This document shows, piece by piece, positions 34,005 to 43,627 of a DNA stretch of 64,000 bases; positions within the stretch are counted from its first letter, which is position 1; each line of letters begins with the position of its first letter. The stretch is from contig NZ_AP018290.1 in assembly GCF_002368415.1 (NCBI RefSeq), forward strand, positions 9,787,717 to 9,851,716, read 5' to 3'. The position numbers and the translations under genes are program-made. Below the pieces are notes generated by a model. The model was not told where the DNA came from and ran no database searches. It saw only the letters and a list, made by a program, of their open reading frames with translations. This stretch comes from Calothrix sp. NIES-4105 (lineage in GTDB: Bacteria > Cyanobacteriota > Cyanobacteriia > Cyanobacteriales > Nostocaceae).

Positions 34005-37000
34005 ATGTCAGAAGAATTAAATTTTCAAAATTCTAGTGTAGACCGCTTACCACCGCAAATTATTGAGGCAGAGGAAGCTGTATTAGGCGGTATATTATTA
34101 GACCCAGAAGCAATCAGTAGAGTTAATGACCGTCTGAAACCAGAAGCGTTTTATATTAGTGCCCATAAAGAAATCTACCAAGCCACTTTAAATCTACACC
34201 TGCAAGGTAAACCAACTGATTTACTTACTGTCACAAGTTGGCTTTCTGACCACAATTTACTTACGCGCGTAGGTGGCAGAAATAAACTCGCATCATTAAT
34301 TGAGTCCACAGTATCAGCTGTGAACATTGATGCCTTAGCACAATTGATTGTAGACAAATACCAGCGGCGCCGATTAATCAAAGCTGGAAATGAAATCGTC
34401 CAGCTAGGATACGAGACAGAAACGGATATAAATAAAGTTATAGACCAAGCAGAGCAAAAAGTTTTTAATATTGCGGAAGAACGTTCAAATTCAGGTTTAG
34501 TCCATATTAGTGACTCTTTAATTAGTAATTTTAAAGATATTGAAAATCGAAACCAGGGTATTGCCTTACCAGGTATTTCCTCTGGTTACTACGACTTGGA
34601 CGCAATGATAAACGGTGGTTTTCAGCGTTCTGACTTAGTTATTGTTGCTGGCAGACCCGCAATGGGAAAATGTGTAGCCTACGACACAGAAATTTTGTTA
34701 GCAGATGGTTCTATTTGTTCTATAGAAGAAATATATCATCGTCAACAAGCTGATTTAGTCACTTTAGGAAACGATTGGAAGTTTAAAGTAACTCAGCCAT
34801 CAGCATATGTAGACGATGGTCATAAGCCAGTATTCGGTGTAACTACTCGTCTAGGAAGGTACGTAGAAACAACTATTACTCATCCATATTTAACCATTAA
34901 TGGATGGCGCCCGCTTTCTGAGTTGAAAGCAGGTGATAAAGTCGCAGTGCCCAGAAAGTACGATGTATTTGGTACAGAAACAATCACCGATAGTGAAGTG
35001 AAATTGCTAGCGTATTTTATTGGTGATGGTTGCTTAACTCGAACAAATCCCCAATTTACAAATACCAATCCTCTACTGCAAGAAGATTTCTCTCATGCTG
35101 TAACAAATTTTGTAGGGATGAAAGTTAGATTTGAGACTAGTTCAGGAACGCGCGCTCCATCATTTTATGTGGCTAAAAATTACGAGTTTGTTTCTACCCA
35201 AAGGCAGATTTTTGCTGAACGTTTAAAAGCAGCTATTTCTTCGTCATGTTTATCGAGTAGGCAAATAAGCTTCATATTGGGAGTTTCACCTGCTTTACTC
35301 TGTATGTGGCAACAAGGAAAAAGTGTACCGAATGCTCAAAGTTTTGAATTACTCTGTAAAACCCTTAAAGTTACACCAGAACAACTAGCTCCTCTAGGAT
35401 TTGCAACAATTCGTAAGAGCAGCGAGAATTTATTAACGCTATGGTTACAAGAACAGGGTCTATGGGGCAAAAATGCTCACACTAAAAGTATTCCACCAGT
35501 TGTATTTAAATTGACGCGAGCGCAAATTGCCCTGTTTTTAAACCGTTTATTTGCGACTGATGGATGGGCATCATTATTAAAATCAGGTCAAGCACAATTA
35601 GGATATTGTTCCGTTAGTGAAAAACTTGCTAGGCAAATTCAACATCTCCTTCTGAGATTTGGAATTATTGCAAATTTGAAAAGAAAATCAGTTAAATATA
35701 AAGAAGCTCGTCGAGAAGCTTGGCAATTAGATATTACTGATGCTTACTCTATTAAAACTTTTGTTTCAGAAGTAGGTATCTTTGGTAAAGAGAAAGCAAT
35801 AGCTAATATAGAGTTAGCTTTAGAAGGCAGAGTTTATCAAACTAACAATGACACAATTCCTATAGACATTTGGCAACAACTGGCAATTGTTAAAGGAAGT
35901 GAACCTTGGACTGTATTAGCAAAGCGTGCTGGTATAAAAGGCTATTCTAATATACATGTTGGTAAGCGGTCTTTATCACGAGAAAGACTTTATGTTCTTG
36001 CTACTGCTTTGGAAAGCTTACCATTTCAACGGTTAGCTAATAGTGATGTATATTGGGACGAAATTGTTTCTATTGAGTCAATGGGAGAAAAACAAGTTTA
36101 TGACTTGACTATTCCAGATACTCACAACTTTGTCGCTAATGATATATGTGTACACAACACCAGTTTCGCGATTAATATAGCTCATTATATTGCTGGTTCG
36201 ATGCGAATGCCAGTAGCAATATTTAGTTTAGAAATGTCAAAAGAGCAATTGGCATTACGTATGTTATCGAGTGAGGCAAGAATTGAAAGTACTTATTTAC
36301 GAAGTGGACGTATTAGCCAAAATCAATGGGAAGATTTAACGCGCGGGATTAGTTTATTACAGGATATGCCTATCTATATAGATGATACACCTGGTATTAC
36401 TGTAACTGAAATGCGGAGCCAAGCGCGCCGTTTACAAGCAGAAGCAGGCGCCGATTTAGGATTAATCTTGATAGATTATTTACAATTAATGGAAGGTGCA
36501 GGTGATAACCGCGTTCAAGAGTTATCAAGAATTACTCGTAGCATTAAAGGTTTAGCAAGGGAATTAAATGTACCTGTTATTGCGCTTTCGCAGTTGAGTA
36601 GAGGCGTAGAATCACGTACAAATAAGCGACCAATGTTAGCAGATTTACGCGAGTCCGGCTGTTTAACAGGTGATAGCTTAGTTACGTTAGCTGATACTGG
36701 TGTGCAAGTGCCAATTCGAGAATTAGCTGGTAAATCTGGTTTTGCTGTTTGGGCACTGAACGAAGCGACAATGAAGTTGGAAAAAGCTATTGTTAGTAAT
36801 GCTTTTTGTACAGGAGTTAAACCAGTATTCAAGTTAACAACTCGTTTAGGACGCAGAATTCGAGCAACAGGAAATCATAAGTTTTTGACAATTGAAGGTT
36901 GGTGTAGGCTCGATGAGTTAGAACCTTCTTCACGTATTGCTTTACCTAGACATTTACCCAGTTGTTCATTAGAACAGTCGATAAGCAATGCAAAAATCGC

Positions 37001-38138
37001 ATTGCTTGGACATCTAATAGGTGACGGGTGTACTTTACCAAAACATGCTATTCAGTACACAACGAGAGAGACAGACTTAGCTAACATAGTTAAAAATTTA
37101 GCAACTGAAGCCTTTGGAGAATTAATCGTACCTCGTATTAACCAAGAGCATGGATGGTACCAAGTTTATTTGACTGCTGGTTATCATCTAACTCATAATG
37201 TTAGAAATCCTGTAGCTGAATGGCTTAGTTCATTAGATATATTTGGTTTAAGGTCTTATGAAAAATTCGTCCCATACCAAATATTTACACAGCCGAAAGA
37301 AGCCATCGCTTTGTTTTTACGGCACCTTTGGTGTACTGACGGATGTATTCGACCAAGTAAAGGTAAATGCGTCTATCCAGCGATATATTACACTTCAAGC
37401 AGTGAAAGGTTATCACGCGATGTTCAATTACTATTGCTAAGATTGGGTATTAATGCAAGGTTATCTATAGTTCCTCAAGTTAATAAGGGACGTGAACAAT
37501 ACCAAGTTTGGGTAAGTGGTAAATCTGACATAGAAAAATTTGCCGAACTAATTGGTGCAGTAGGTAATTATAAACAGCAAGCGCTTATGGATATTTCAGA
37601 AAATATTGCTATGCATCCTGCAAATACCAACAGAGATGTAATACCTTTTCATGTCTGGAAAATTTATGCAGTTCCAGCCATGCAGCTTTACGGAATTACT
37701 ACACGCCAAATGCAAGCTCAATTAGGTAATGCCTACTGCGGTACTACATTATACAAACAGAATATAAGCCGTGATAGGGCAGCAAGATTAGCTGCTGTTG
37801 TACAATCCGATAACCTAACTCGTTTATCAGTAAGTGATGTTTACTGGGATGAAATTGTCTCTATCGAACCAGATGGAGAGACTGATGTTTATGATTTAAC
37901 AGTTCCTGGGCTGCATAATTTTGTAGTTAACGGTATAATTGCTCACAACTCGATTGAACAAGATGCTGATTTGGTGATGATGTTATATCGCGATGAGTAT
38001 TATTCTCCTGATACTCCTGAGCGAGGTTTGGCTGAAGTTATTGTTGCTAAACACCGTCATGGTCCAACTGGAACTATTAAGCTTTTGTTTGACCCACAAT
38101 TTACTCAGTTTAAAAATTTGGCACGGGGTAGTTATTAA
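34005..38138 (+). CDS. dnaB: Replicative DNA helicase DnaB with two inteins
   Basis: 1377 codons. After removal of two inteins the extein is 451 residues, the normal DnaB size. Extein 1 (1-222) holds the N-terminal primase-interacting domain and ends in the Walker A GRPAMGK. Extein 2 (719-885) holds SLEMSKEQLALRML and the Walker B LILIDYLQLM. Extein 3 (1316-1377) begins SIEQDADLVMMLYRDE. DnaB unwinds DNA at the fork as a hexamer. Both inteins interrupt ATPase-site motifs, so no active helicase can form without splicing. Start ATG 34005. Confidence 0.97.
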   Translation: MSEELNFQNSSVDRLPPQIIEAEEAVLGGILLDPEAISRVNDRLKPEAFYISAHKEIYQATLNLHLQGKPTDLLTVTSWLSDHNLLTRVGGRNKLASLIESTVSAVNIDALAQLIVDKYQRRRLIKAGNEIVQLGYETETDINKVIDQAEQKVFNIAEERSNSGLVHISDSLISNFKDIENRNQGIALPGISSGYYDLDAMINGGFQRSDLVIVAGRPAMGKCVAYDTEILLADGSICSIEEIYHRQQADLVTLGNDWKFKVTQPSAYVDDGHKPVFGVTTRLGRYVETTITHPYLTINGWRPLSELKAGDKVAVPRKYDVFGTETITDSEVKLLAYFIGDGCLTRTNPQFTNTNPLLQEDFSHAVTNFVGMKVRFETSSGTRAPSFYVAKNYEFVSTQRQIFAERLKAAISSSCLSSRQISFILGVSPALLCMWQQGKSVPNAQSFELLCKTLKVTPEQLAPLGFATIRKSSENLLTLWLQEQGLWGKNAHTKSIPPVVFKLTRAQIALFLNRLFATDGWASLLKSGQAQLGYCSVSEKLARQIQHLLLRFGIIANLKRKSVKYKEARREAWQLDITDAYSIKTFVSEVGIFGKEKAIANIELALEGRVYQTNNDTIPIDIWQQLAIVKGSEPWTVLAKRAGIKGYSNIHVGKRSLSRERLYVLATALESLPFQRLANSDVYWDEIVSIESMGEKQVYDLTIPDTHNFVANDICVHNTSFAINIAHYIAGSMRMPVAIFSLEMSKEQLALRMLSSEARIESTYLRSGRISQNQWEDLTRGISLLQDMPIYIDDTPGITVTEMRSQARRLQAEAGADLGLILIDYLQLMEGAGDNRVQELSRITRSIKGLARELNVPVIALSQLSRGVESRTNKRPMLADLRESGCLTGDSLVTLADTGVQVPIRELAGKSGFAVWALNEATMKLEKAIVSNAFCTGVKPVFKLTTRLGRRIRATGNHKFLTIEGWCRLDELEPSSRIALPRHLPSCSLEQSISNAKIALLGHLIGDGCTLPKHAIQYTTRETDLANIVKNLATEAFGELIVPRINQEHGWYQVYLTAGYHLTHNVRNPVAEWLSSLDIFGLRSYEKFVPYQIFTQPKEAIALFLRHLWCTDGCIRPSKGKCVYPAIYYTSSSERLSRDVQLLLLRLGINARLSIVPQVNKGREQYQVWVSGKSDIEKFAELIGAVGNYKQQALMDISENIAMHPANTNRDVIPFHVWKIYAVPAMQLYGITTRQMQAQLGNAYCGTTLYKQNISRDRAARLAAVVQSDNLTRLSVSDVYWDEIVSIEPDGETDVYDLTVPGLHNFVVNGIIAHNSIEQDADLVMMLYRDEYYSPDTPERGLAEVIVAKHRHGPTGTIKLLFDPQFTQFKNLARGSY
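34671..36158 (+). other. DnaB intein 1, 496 residues, LAGLIDADG endonuclease, with XRE-like HTH
   Basis: It begins at Cys223 right after the Walker A Lys and ends in VHN before a Thr. Splicing blocks are CVAYDTEILLADGS, the THPYL histidine block and VYDLTIPDTHNFVAND...HN. The two LAGLIDADG helices are LLAYFIGDGCL and LFLNRLFATDGWA, both with their Asp, so the homing endonuclease should be active. Between them lies an unusual segment, LSSRQISFILGVSPALLCMW with LCKTLKVTPEQLAPLG, that resembles an XRE helix-turn-helix. A second HTH-like stretch (WTVLAKRAGIKGYS) lies near the C-terminus. Confidence 0.93.
36660..37949 (+). other. DnaB intein 2, 430 residues, at the Synechocystis DnaB intein site
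   Basis: It begins at Cys886 after RESG and ends in IIAHN before SIEQDAD. This is the same insertion point as the well-known Synechocystis DnaB intein. Splicing blocks are CLTGDSLVTLADTG, ATGNHKFLT and VYDLTVPGLHNFVVNG. The LAGLIDADG helices LLGHLIGDGCT and LFLRHLWCTDGCI keep both Asp residues. The C-terminal parts of the two inteins share SDVYWDEIVSIE, so they are related to each other. Confidence 0.94.
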
Positions 38139-38153
38139 AGTTATCGGTTCCTC

Positions 38154-38178
38154 GTAAGGTGGGCAGTGCCCACCCTAC
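38154..38178. repeat. GTAGGGTGGGCA-family palindrome after dnaB
   Basis: GTAAGGTGGGCAGTGCCCAC then CCTAC, lying between the convergent stops of dnaB and the FKBP gene. Probably acts as a bidirectional hairpin. Confidence 0.65.
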
Positions 38179-38195
38179 AACTAATTCCGCGCTTA

Positions 38196-38729
38196 TTAGC
38201 CGACTCCTAATAGTTCTACGTCAAAGATTAGGGTCGCGTTGGGTGGAATTACGCCACCAGCACCGCGCGCGCCGTAACCTAGTTCGGCTGGGATGATTAA
38301 TTTACGGCGCCCACCAACTTTCATTGTGCTGAGTCCTTCGTCCCAACCTTTGATAACTTGCCCACGACCAATATTAAATTTGAAGGGTTGACCACGGTCG
38401 CGCGAGCTATCAAACTTGGTGCCATCTTCTAAAGTACCCGTATAGTGTACTTTTACTGTTTGTCCAGTTTGAGGAGTATCACCATCACCCTCTTTGATTT
38501 CTACATATTTTAGTCCAGAGGGAGTAGTGATCATATTTTCGTCTGACATATCTTTGCTCGCTATTAAAGTGTTGTTTTCTATGCTCGGTGTAGTTTGTGT
38601 GACAACAGATGTAAGTTCTTGACTGATTTGAGCAGCGTTAGCTTCTGTCTTATCGCCACCAATTTGCGCTAGTACTAGAACGACTACGCAAACCATCATA
38701 ATACCCACACTAAGAAAAATCGCTTTCAA
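38196..38729 (-). CDS. FKBP-type peptidyl-prolyl isomerase, exported
   Basis: A 177-residue foldase. Residues 1-22 are a hydrophobic signal or anchor. The FKBP domain (about 75-177) shows [32 protein letters not shown] and the [19 protein letters not shown] core. It catalyses cis-trans isomerisation of Xaa-Pro bonds, here in the periplasm or thylakoid lumen. The domain is complete. An alternative start is not needed. Confidence 0.92.
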   Translation of the reverse strand: MKAIFLSVGIMMVCVVVLVLAQIGGDKTEANAAQISQELTSVVTQTTPSIENNTLIASKDMSDENMITTPSGLKYVEIKEGDGDTPQTGQTVKVHYTGTLEDGTKFDSSRDRGQPFKFNIGRGQVIKGWDEGLSTMKVGGRRKLIIPAELGYGARGAGGVIPPNATLIFDVELLGVG

Positions 38730-38756
38730 CTTAGAAACCCTCCTTTTGAAGTAACG

Positions 38757-38805
38757 AGTGCGCTCGTGCTGAGTGCTGAGTGCTGAGTTGTGAGTTGTGA
38801 GTTAT
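38757..38805. repeat. GCTGAGT heptamer tandem repeat
   Basis: Tandem GTGCTGA/GAGTTGT units (tgctgagtgctgagtgctga, then gttgtgagttgtgagttatg) upstream of the FKBP gene. A STRR-type heptamer repeat, also present at 50872-50925 and 60308-60340. Confidence 0.65.
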
Positions 38806-38936
38806 GAGTACGACAAAATTAAGTTTAAATCAGAAATGGTATCTTATTCTATAGAAAAAACTTCCCCCTCCTCTATAAAAGCGAAGGGGGTATAACTAAC
38901 TTCCAACAGCTATTACTCAGCACTCAGCACTAAATA

Positions 38937-39260
38937 CTACTTCCACATTTTGTTTTCTAAATCGCGTACTTGCCGCTCTAAACGGTCAATTCTACCGCGC
39001 AACTCGTCTACTTCTGATTGACGCGCGACACCTAAATCTTGCATCATATTTCGCATTTGACGCTGCATCGTCGCATCCCAGTTGCCCTGCTCAGACTTCA
39101 TTTGCTGCACCATATCGTCCATTACTGCTCTAGCTTGCTCTGGGTCGAGCTTACCGTCTTTGACTAATTTATCACCAGCTTCCTTGATTTTTTCCGCCAT
39201 TACCGAAGTTGTGCCGATACCTAGCATTAATAGCTGCTGCATCCAATTGTTGTTATCCAT
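38937..39260 (-). CDS. Phasin-like small helical protein
   Basis: 107 residues, mostly helix. The N-terminal MLGIGTTSVMAEKIKEAGDK resembles the amphipathic start of phasin-family proteins. The C-terminal DELRGRIDRLERQVRDLENK is a coiled coil. Phasins coat polyhydroxyalkanoate granules. Cyanobacterial members of this size are widespread and may have other roles. No PHA synthase gene is in the window. Confidence 0.7.
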   Translation of the reverse strand: MDNNNWMQQLLMLGIGTTSVMAEKIKEAGDKLVKDGKLDPEQARAVMDDMVQQMKSEQGNWDATMQRQMRNMMQDLGVARQSEVDELRGRIDRLERQVRDLENKMWK

Positions 39261-39385
39261 ACCTTCTTCCTATTGTTTTTTTTAAACTAGCTGGTTATCT
39301 GTAACTACCGTCAAGTTATGCTAATCGCTAGTCTCTATAGACTACAACTCTATTGTGGCAAACTAAAACAGCTAAACGTAGGCTT

Positions 39386-39694
39386 ATGATTATCGAGTTA
39401 CTCAAGTTTAAAGTCCCAAGAGAACAACGAGAAATATTCATTCAAAAGGATGATGAAATATGGACTGTAGCGCTGGCTAAGTATCCTGGGTTTCTTGGTA
39501 AAGAAGTATGGATTAATCCAAATGCACCTGAAGAAGTAACCTTGGTGATACAGTGGGCTACGCGCGAACAGTGGAAAGCCATATCAGAAAAGGATTTGGA
39601 GGTTGTTTATAAGCAATTTGACACTGCACTTGGCTTTGCTTACCAAATGGTGGAGTCATCCGAATATCAGGTTCGGAAATTTCCACAGACGTGA
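39386..39694 (+). CDS. TIGR03792-type small protein (ABM-like)
   Basis: 102 residues from ATG 39386. The frame continues upstream to 39353 but the family begins MIIELLKFKVP. It has the ferredoxin-like fold of antibiotic-biosynthesis-monooxygenase relatives (IFIQKDDEIWTVALAKYPGF) and is almost restricted to cyanobacteria. No catalytic residue can be named; function unknown. Confidence 0.75.
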   Translation: MIIELLKFKVPREQREIFIQKDDEIWTVALAKYPGFLGKEVWINPNAPEEVTLVIQWATREQWKAISEKDLEVVYKQFDTALGFAYQMVESSEYQVRKFPQT

Positions 39695-39699
39695 CCCCC

Positions 39700-40257
39700 T
39701 TACTTAACAAATTTTCTTTGGGCGTTATTAGACGTAATAGCGCCTATATTTGGTAAAGTAATTCGTGCAGTTGTGTCTATTCTGCCAATGACTTGGTACC
39801 CTAAGTCGATAACTAATAGTTCATTAATTCTAGAAGGCACCCTAAAATTATAAGAAAGTCTGGTAGGAATTCCAGGAGCTAGCTCGATTAATACTCTTTG
39901 TGTCCCTCTCTGAAGTTGATTCAACTGTAAACTGTTAGCTGAGTAAACATTACCTTCACTGTCTACAAGACGTGTTTGATAAGCTTGGTAGTCGGCGCCG
40001 AAGCTAATTTGTCGGTGCGAGTCAGTAAAATTTGTAACCAGAACTTCACAAGTAACCCTTGAGCTACTAGTACGCTGACAACCACGGGGTTCAAAAGAGA
40101 TGTTAAATCTTCTATCAACTTGTCGCGCGGTAGATTGTGCTGGTGTATTTTGCACTGGTATGTTTTGCGTTGCCCCTGGAGATGTATACCCAATTGCAAT
40201 CAAACTTGTAAATAACGTACCGACTATTAGATTTTTGGCTAGGTTTTTAGCGTGCAT
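39700..40257 (-). CDS. Secreted hypothetical protein
   Basis: 185 residues with an N-terminal signal peptide (LIVGTLFTSLIAIGYTSPGA). The mature part has two Cys (GCQRTSSSRVTCEV) likely to form a disulfide, and beta-rich sequence. It resembles no characterised family I know. The stop lies 6 bases from the convergent TIGR03792 gene. Confidence 0.6.
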   Translation of the reverse strand: MHAKNLAKNLIVGTLFTSLIAIGYTSPGATQNIPVQNTPAQSTARQVDRRFNISFEPRGCQRTSSSRVTCEVLVTNFTDSHRQISFGADYQAYQTRLVDSEGNVYSANSLQLNQLQRGTQRVLIELAPGIPTRLSYNFRVPSRINELLVIDLGYQVIGRIDTTARITLPNIGAITSNNAQRKFVK

Positions 40258-40358
40258 GGCAATTTTCCGATATATAACAAAGCAACACTATTTTTACATA
40301 CGTTTATAAAAACATATGTATAGATTATTAAGGGTTTAATTAAGTATTTGCTTTGTTA

Positions 40359-41045
40359 TCACTCTAAACGTATTTCATCATACTTCGCGCGCACGGCTTG
40401 AATATCTTGCCACATCTGCCATTTAGGAGCGCCTCGCTCACGCGAAGGGTTACGCAATAAATAAGATGGGTGGAAAATCGGCATACATAACCTTCCTTCC
40501 CACTCTATCCATTGACCGCGAATACTTGTCATTGAACCTTTATCACCAATTAAACCCTTGACTGCTGTTGCACCTGTCAAAAGAATGATTTTTGGATTAA
40601 CAAGGCGGATTTGCTCGAATATATAGGGTTTACAAGCTGCCGTTTCTTTTGCACTCGGCACTCGGTTATTAGGTGGTCGGCATTTAATAATGTTACAAAT
40701 ATAAACATCTTTCTCAGTATCAAGCCGAACTGATTCCAAGATTTTATCCAAAAGTTGTCCCGAACGACCGACAAACGGTAAACCTGTCTCGTCTTCGTTT
40801 TGCCCTGGCGCCTCTCCCACAATCATAATTTTGGCGTTGAGATTTCCACGTCCGACAACTGCATGAGTTCGGCTGTCTCCTAACCCACAACGGTGACACT
40901 GATTACAGTGTTGTGCTAATTCAACCATGCTGGGATATGTACCAGCAGGTATAGGAATTTTGACATCGGTTGGAATTAAGTCATTAATTCCAGGACTAAG
41001 GCTTGGTTCGTCGAGGTTGAAGAGGTTGAGTTGATCACTACTCAT
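40359..41045 (-). CDS. Family 4 uracil-DNA glycosylase (Fe-S)
   Basis: A 228-residue repair enzyme that removes uracil from DNA. The [4Fe-4S] ligands are Cys50, Cys53 (CNQCHRCGLG), Cys122 (KCRPPNNR) and Cys138. Active-site motifs are GEAPGQNEDETG and the HPSYLLR loop. These match UdgA/family 4. The first 40 residues form a non-conserved extension. ATG 41045 is the start. Confidence 0.93.
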   Translation of the reverse strand: MSSDQLNLFNLDEPSLSPGINDLIPTDVKIPIPAGTYPSMVELAQHCNQCHRCGLGDSRTHAVVGRGNLNAKIMIVGEAPGQNEDETGLPFVGRSGQLLDKILESVRLDTEKDVYICNIIKCRPPNNRVPSAKETAACKPYIFEQIRLVNPKIILLTGATAVKGLIGDKGSMTSIRGQWIEWEGRLCMPIFHPSYLLRNPSRERGAPKWQMWQDIQAVRAKYDEIRLE

Positions 41046-41249
41046 GAAATTTTATTCTACGGGCAAAAGCACCGGGTATCGAATTATAGTTTGATTGTTT
41101 GATCGCTTGTGAATTTAACACGCGCGCAGCAAATATGCCGATTTGTTGTATCTATAACAATTTTAAATCTTTTCGGTCAAAGAATGACAACTATCTCAAA
41201 AATCCGTCATTATAAAAGTAATGGCATCTTGAATTACGGGGGTTAACAG

Positions 41250-41942
41250 ATGACAGATGCCCCACTCTTTCGTGACCGCATACAAGCTGGTGAAAAGTTA
41301 GCAGCGCTTATTCAAACTGAGTTGATGCTTCCTGAAGTGGATAGTACACCTTCTAAGATTGTTTATGCCCTACCGCGCGGAGGTCTACCAGTTGCCTCTC
41401 CAATTGCAAATTCACTTCAATGTCCTCTAACGGTGTTGGTTGCTAAGAAAATTAGTCATCCAAACAACCCAGAGTTAGCAATAGGCGCCGTCACTGCATC
41501 AGGCGAAGTATTGTGGATGCAGCAAAAATTATTCAGCTTTCAAGCATCTGGGTTGCGAGAACAAGCTTCAAAAGCAGCTATCGAAAAAGCTAGGTCGCTA
41601 GAAGCGCAGTTTCTTCCATTCTGTCCACAAGTTAATCCTAAAGGCGCCATACTGATTTTGGTCGATGATGGTATTGCAACGGGAATGACTATTGCTGTTG
41701 CTGTTAAAGCTTTAGCGCAGCTTGCACCCGCACAAATTTGGTTAGTGGCGCCGCTCGCACCACCAACAATGTTACCTTGGCTACAAGATTGGTGCGACAG
41801 CGTTCTACGTGAGTTTAAAATAAGCTATCGCATTTTGGTTCTTGCTACACCCGAACCATTTGTCAGTGTTAGCAGCTTTTATTCCAAATTTCCTCAAGTC
41901 GCAACATTTGAAGCATTAGATTATTTAAAAGTCAAAAGCTAG
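41250..41942 (+). CDS. Phosphoribosyltransferase-family protein
   Basis: A 230-residue type I PRTase fold. The PRPP-binding loop is ILILVDDGIATGMTIAVAVK, and the earlier conserved YALPRGGLPVASPIA and KKISHPNNPELAIGA are present. This matches the stand-alone predicted phosphoribosyltransferases found beside hydrolases or stress genes. The base or substrate it uses is unknown. A hairpin CGGGGCGGGTTAACCTA / TAGGTTAACCCGCCCG follows (41944-42000) and serves as terminator toward the convergent TPR gene. Confidence 0.85.
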   Translation: MTDAPLFRDRIQAGEKLAALIQTELMLPEVDSTPSKIVYALPRGGLPVASPIANSLQCPLTVLVAKKISHPNNPELAIGAVTASGEVLWMQQKLFSFQASGLREQASKAAIEKARSLEAQFLPFCPQVNPKGAILILVDDGIATGMTIAVAVKALAQLAPAQIWLVAPLAPPTMLPWLQDWCDSVLREFKISYRILVLATPEPFVSVSSFYSKFPQVATFEALDYLKVKS

Positions 41943-41943
41943 T

Positions 41944-42001
41944 CGGGGCGGGTTAACCTATATCCTGGTAAATAATCGGAAATTTAGGTTAACCCGCCCG
42001 T
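41944..42001. terminator. Bidirectional hairpin between convergent genes
   Basis: GGCGGGTTAACCTA pairs with TAGGTTAACCCGCC across a 27-base loop. It sits between the PRTase stop (41942) and the TPR stop (41984), and the right arm includes the last codons of the TPR gene. Confidence 0.55.
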
Positions 42002-43090
42002 ACTGGTTTCTTTAATCATTTGCTCGTATTTCATTGCTTTATTGTAGTCTCCTGCTGCATAGCAAGCTGCTTTTAGACTCTTTAGTGCTTGTTCTTCACA
42101 TCGTAAGTCTTTCATTTCTCTTGATAATTGCAAACGTTGCTCATAGTATTTAATTGCATTTGAGTAATCAGCTACTGCCTCACAAGCAACTCCCAAACTT
42201 CCTAAAGATTGTTCTTGGCTGCGTTTGTCTTTCGCTAACAAAGCAGCTTTTAAACGTTCTTCATAAAATTTAATTGCTTGCGGGTAGTTGTTTAATGCAT
42301 ATGAAGCGTTACCTAAATGTTTAAGAATTTGAATAACGTTACCGTAGTCATTAAAGGAGCGTGCAATTTCTACACTAGTAGTGTAATACTCAATTGCTTT
42401 GTGATAATCTCCTAAAGTATACCAAGTATTACCTAGGTTCTTTAATACTTGTTCTTCTGCACGACTATCTTTAAGTTCGCGTACAAGTTCAAGACTTTGC
42501 TCTTTGTATTTTATTGCTTGCTGTAAATTTCCATGTGCCTTGTACACAAGCCCTAAGTTATTCAGTGCTGCCACTTGACTTTTTTTATCACCACAAGAAC
42601 GCGCGATATCTAAACATTCTAGTAAAAATTTAGTAGCTTGCTCATAGTTACCTAAATGACGGTGTGAATTGCCTATGTGCGACAATGCTTGTAGGCGCAA
42701 ACGCTCGTCGTGTAGTTCGCTCGCCAAAGATAAACATTGTTGCGAATAGGAGATGGCGCCTTTATAGTCACCCGAATTATATGCAACAAGTATCAAAGAC
42801 TCAATTGTTTGTGCTTGTAGTTTTAAGTTGCCAAAAGCCTGGAACAATGCTAATGACTGTTGTAAAGATTTTGTTGCGGCAACAAACTCTCTTGCTTGCT
42901 GGTGTTCAATACCTTCGCGCAATAGTGTGTATGCTTCTGATGAATAATCTTCTTGTATTAGCATTTCTGCCTGTAAATCTTTTTGATAGTCATGCACAAT
43001 TGTGCCAAGGCGTTTAAGATTCAGATGTGTAGCCTTTTGCTCCTGAATATCATCTTCTGCAACGTTGTTACATCCGCTTTCCACATTCAA
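41984..43090 (-). CDS. Tetratricopeptide-repeat protein
   Basis: A 368-residue soluble scaffold. About seven 40-residue LGN-type TPR units run from residue 60 to 350 (for example ALSHIGNSHRHLGNYEQATK and VLKNLGNTWYTLGDYHKAIE). The first 55 residues are unrelated. Such repeats bind partner proteins. No enzymatic domain is attached, so its partner is unknown. Confidence 0.88.
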   Translation of the reverse strand: MNVESGCNNVAEDDIQEQKATHLNLKRLGTIVHDYQKDLQAEMLIQEDYSSEAYTLLREGIEHQQAREFVAATKSLQQSLALFQAFGNLKLQAQTIESLILVAYNSGDYKGAISYSQQCLSLASELHDERLRLQALSHIGNSHRHLGNYEQATKFLLECLDIARSCGDKKSQVAALNNLGLVYKAHGNLQQAIKYKEQSLELVRELKDSRAEEQVLKNLGNTWYTLGDYHKAIEYYTTSVEIARSFNDYGNVIQILKHLGNASYALNNYPQAIKFYEERLKAALLAKDKRSQEQSLGSLGVACEAVADYSNAIKYYEQRLQLSREMKDLRCEEQALKSLKAACYAAGDYNKAMKYEQMIKETSTGGLT

Positions 43091-43321
43091 CTCCCTGATA
43101 ACTGTTCTGTCTTAGTTTTCCCAGAAGTTGCAATTTTCTCTCACACAAAAGAAAAATACCTGTCTTGAGGTATACTGAAGCGCATGAAGGATAAGCAGTT
43201 TAGTACAATAACACTGCTTGAGATAACACTTTGGGCGGACGACGGCGCCTATTTGAGAATAATATTTATTTTTAAAGTACCCTTAAATTCTTATTTCTTT
43301 TTCAATCACACACGCCAATTA

Positions 43322-43627
43322 CTATCTATTCATTGGAATATTTTCACGCCAAACATGCTCAAACTCAGCTTCAGTAATTTCAAACTCTTCAAGATTATCA
43401 TCTTGCATTGGTTTGTCACTCAAGCGACCATAGTCATCACTAAAATGCTTTTTGTCATAAAACAAAACATTTCCGTTTTCATAAACCTCTATTTGCCTGT
43501 ACGTATAAGCATTTTCACCTATCTCCAGGAAGTAAGTACTTGTACCCCATGCATCAAAATCTCCGCCTAACGGTACAGCCCAAAACCACTTATAATATCG
43601 CATATACTCTACGTCCATTAGCATCAC
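43322..43627 (-). CDS. Hypothetical protein, DUF6881-like
   Basis: About 93 to 101 residues. ATG 43603 (MRYYKWFWAVPLGGDFDAWG) is the more likely start than 43627. It has aromatic-rich beta strands and an acidic C-terminus (MQDDNLEEFEITEAEFEHVW). The layout resembles DUF6881, a small single-domain family of unknown function; I am only moderately sure. Confidence 0.55.
   Translation of the reverse strand: MMLMDVEYMRYYKWFWAVPLGGDFDAWGTSTYFLEIGENAYTYRQIEVYENGNVLFYDKKHFSDDYGRLSDKPMQDDNLEEFEITEAEFEHVWRENIPMNR

Noticed and set aside
43184-43570. 128-codon plus-strand frame
   Set aside because: It is antisense to the DUF6881-like gene and rich in Phe, Ile and Lys with no ribosome binding site.
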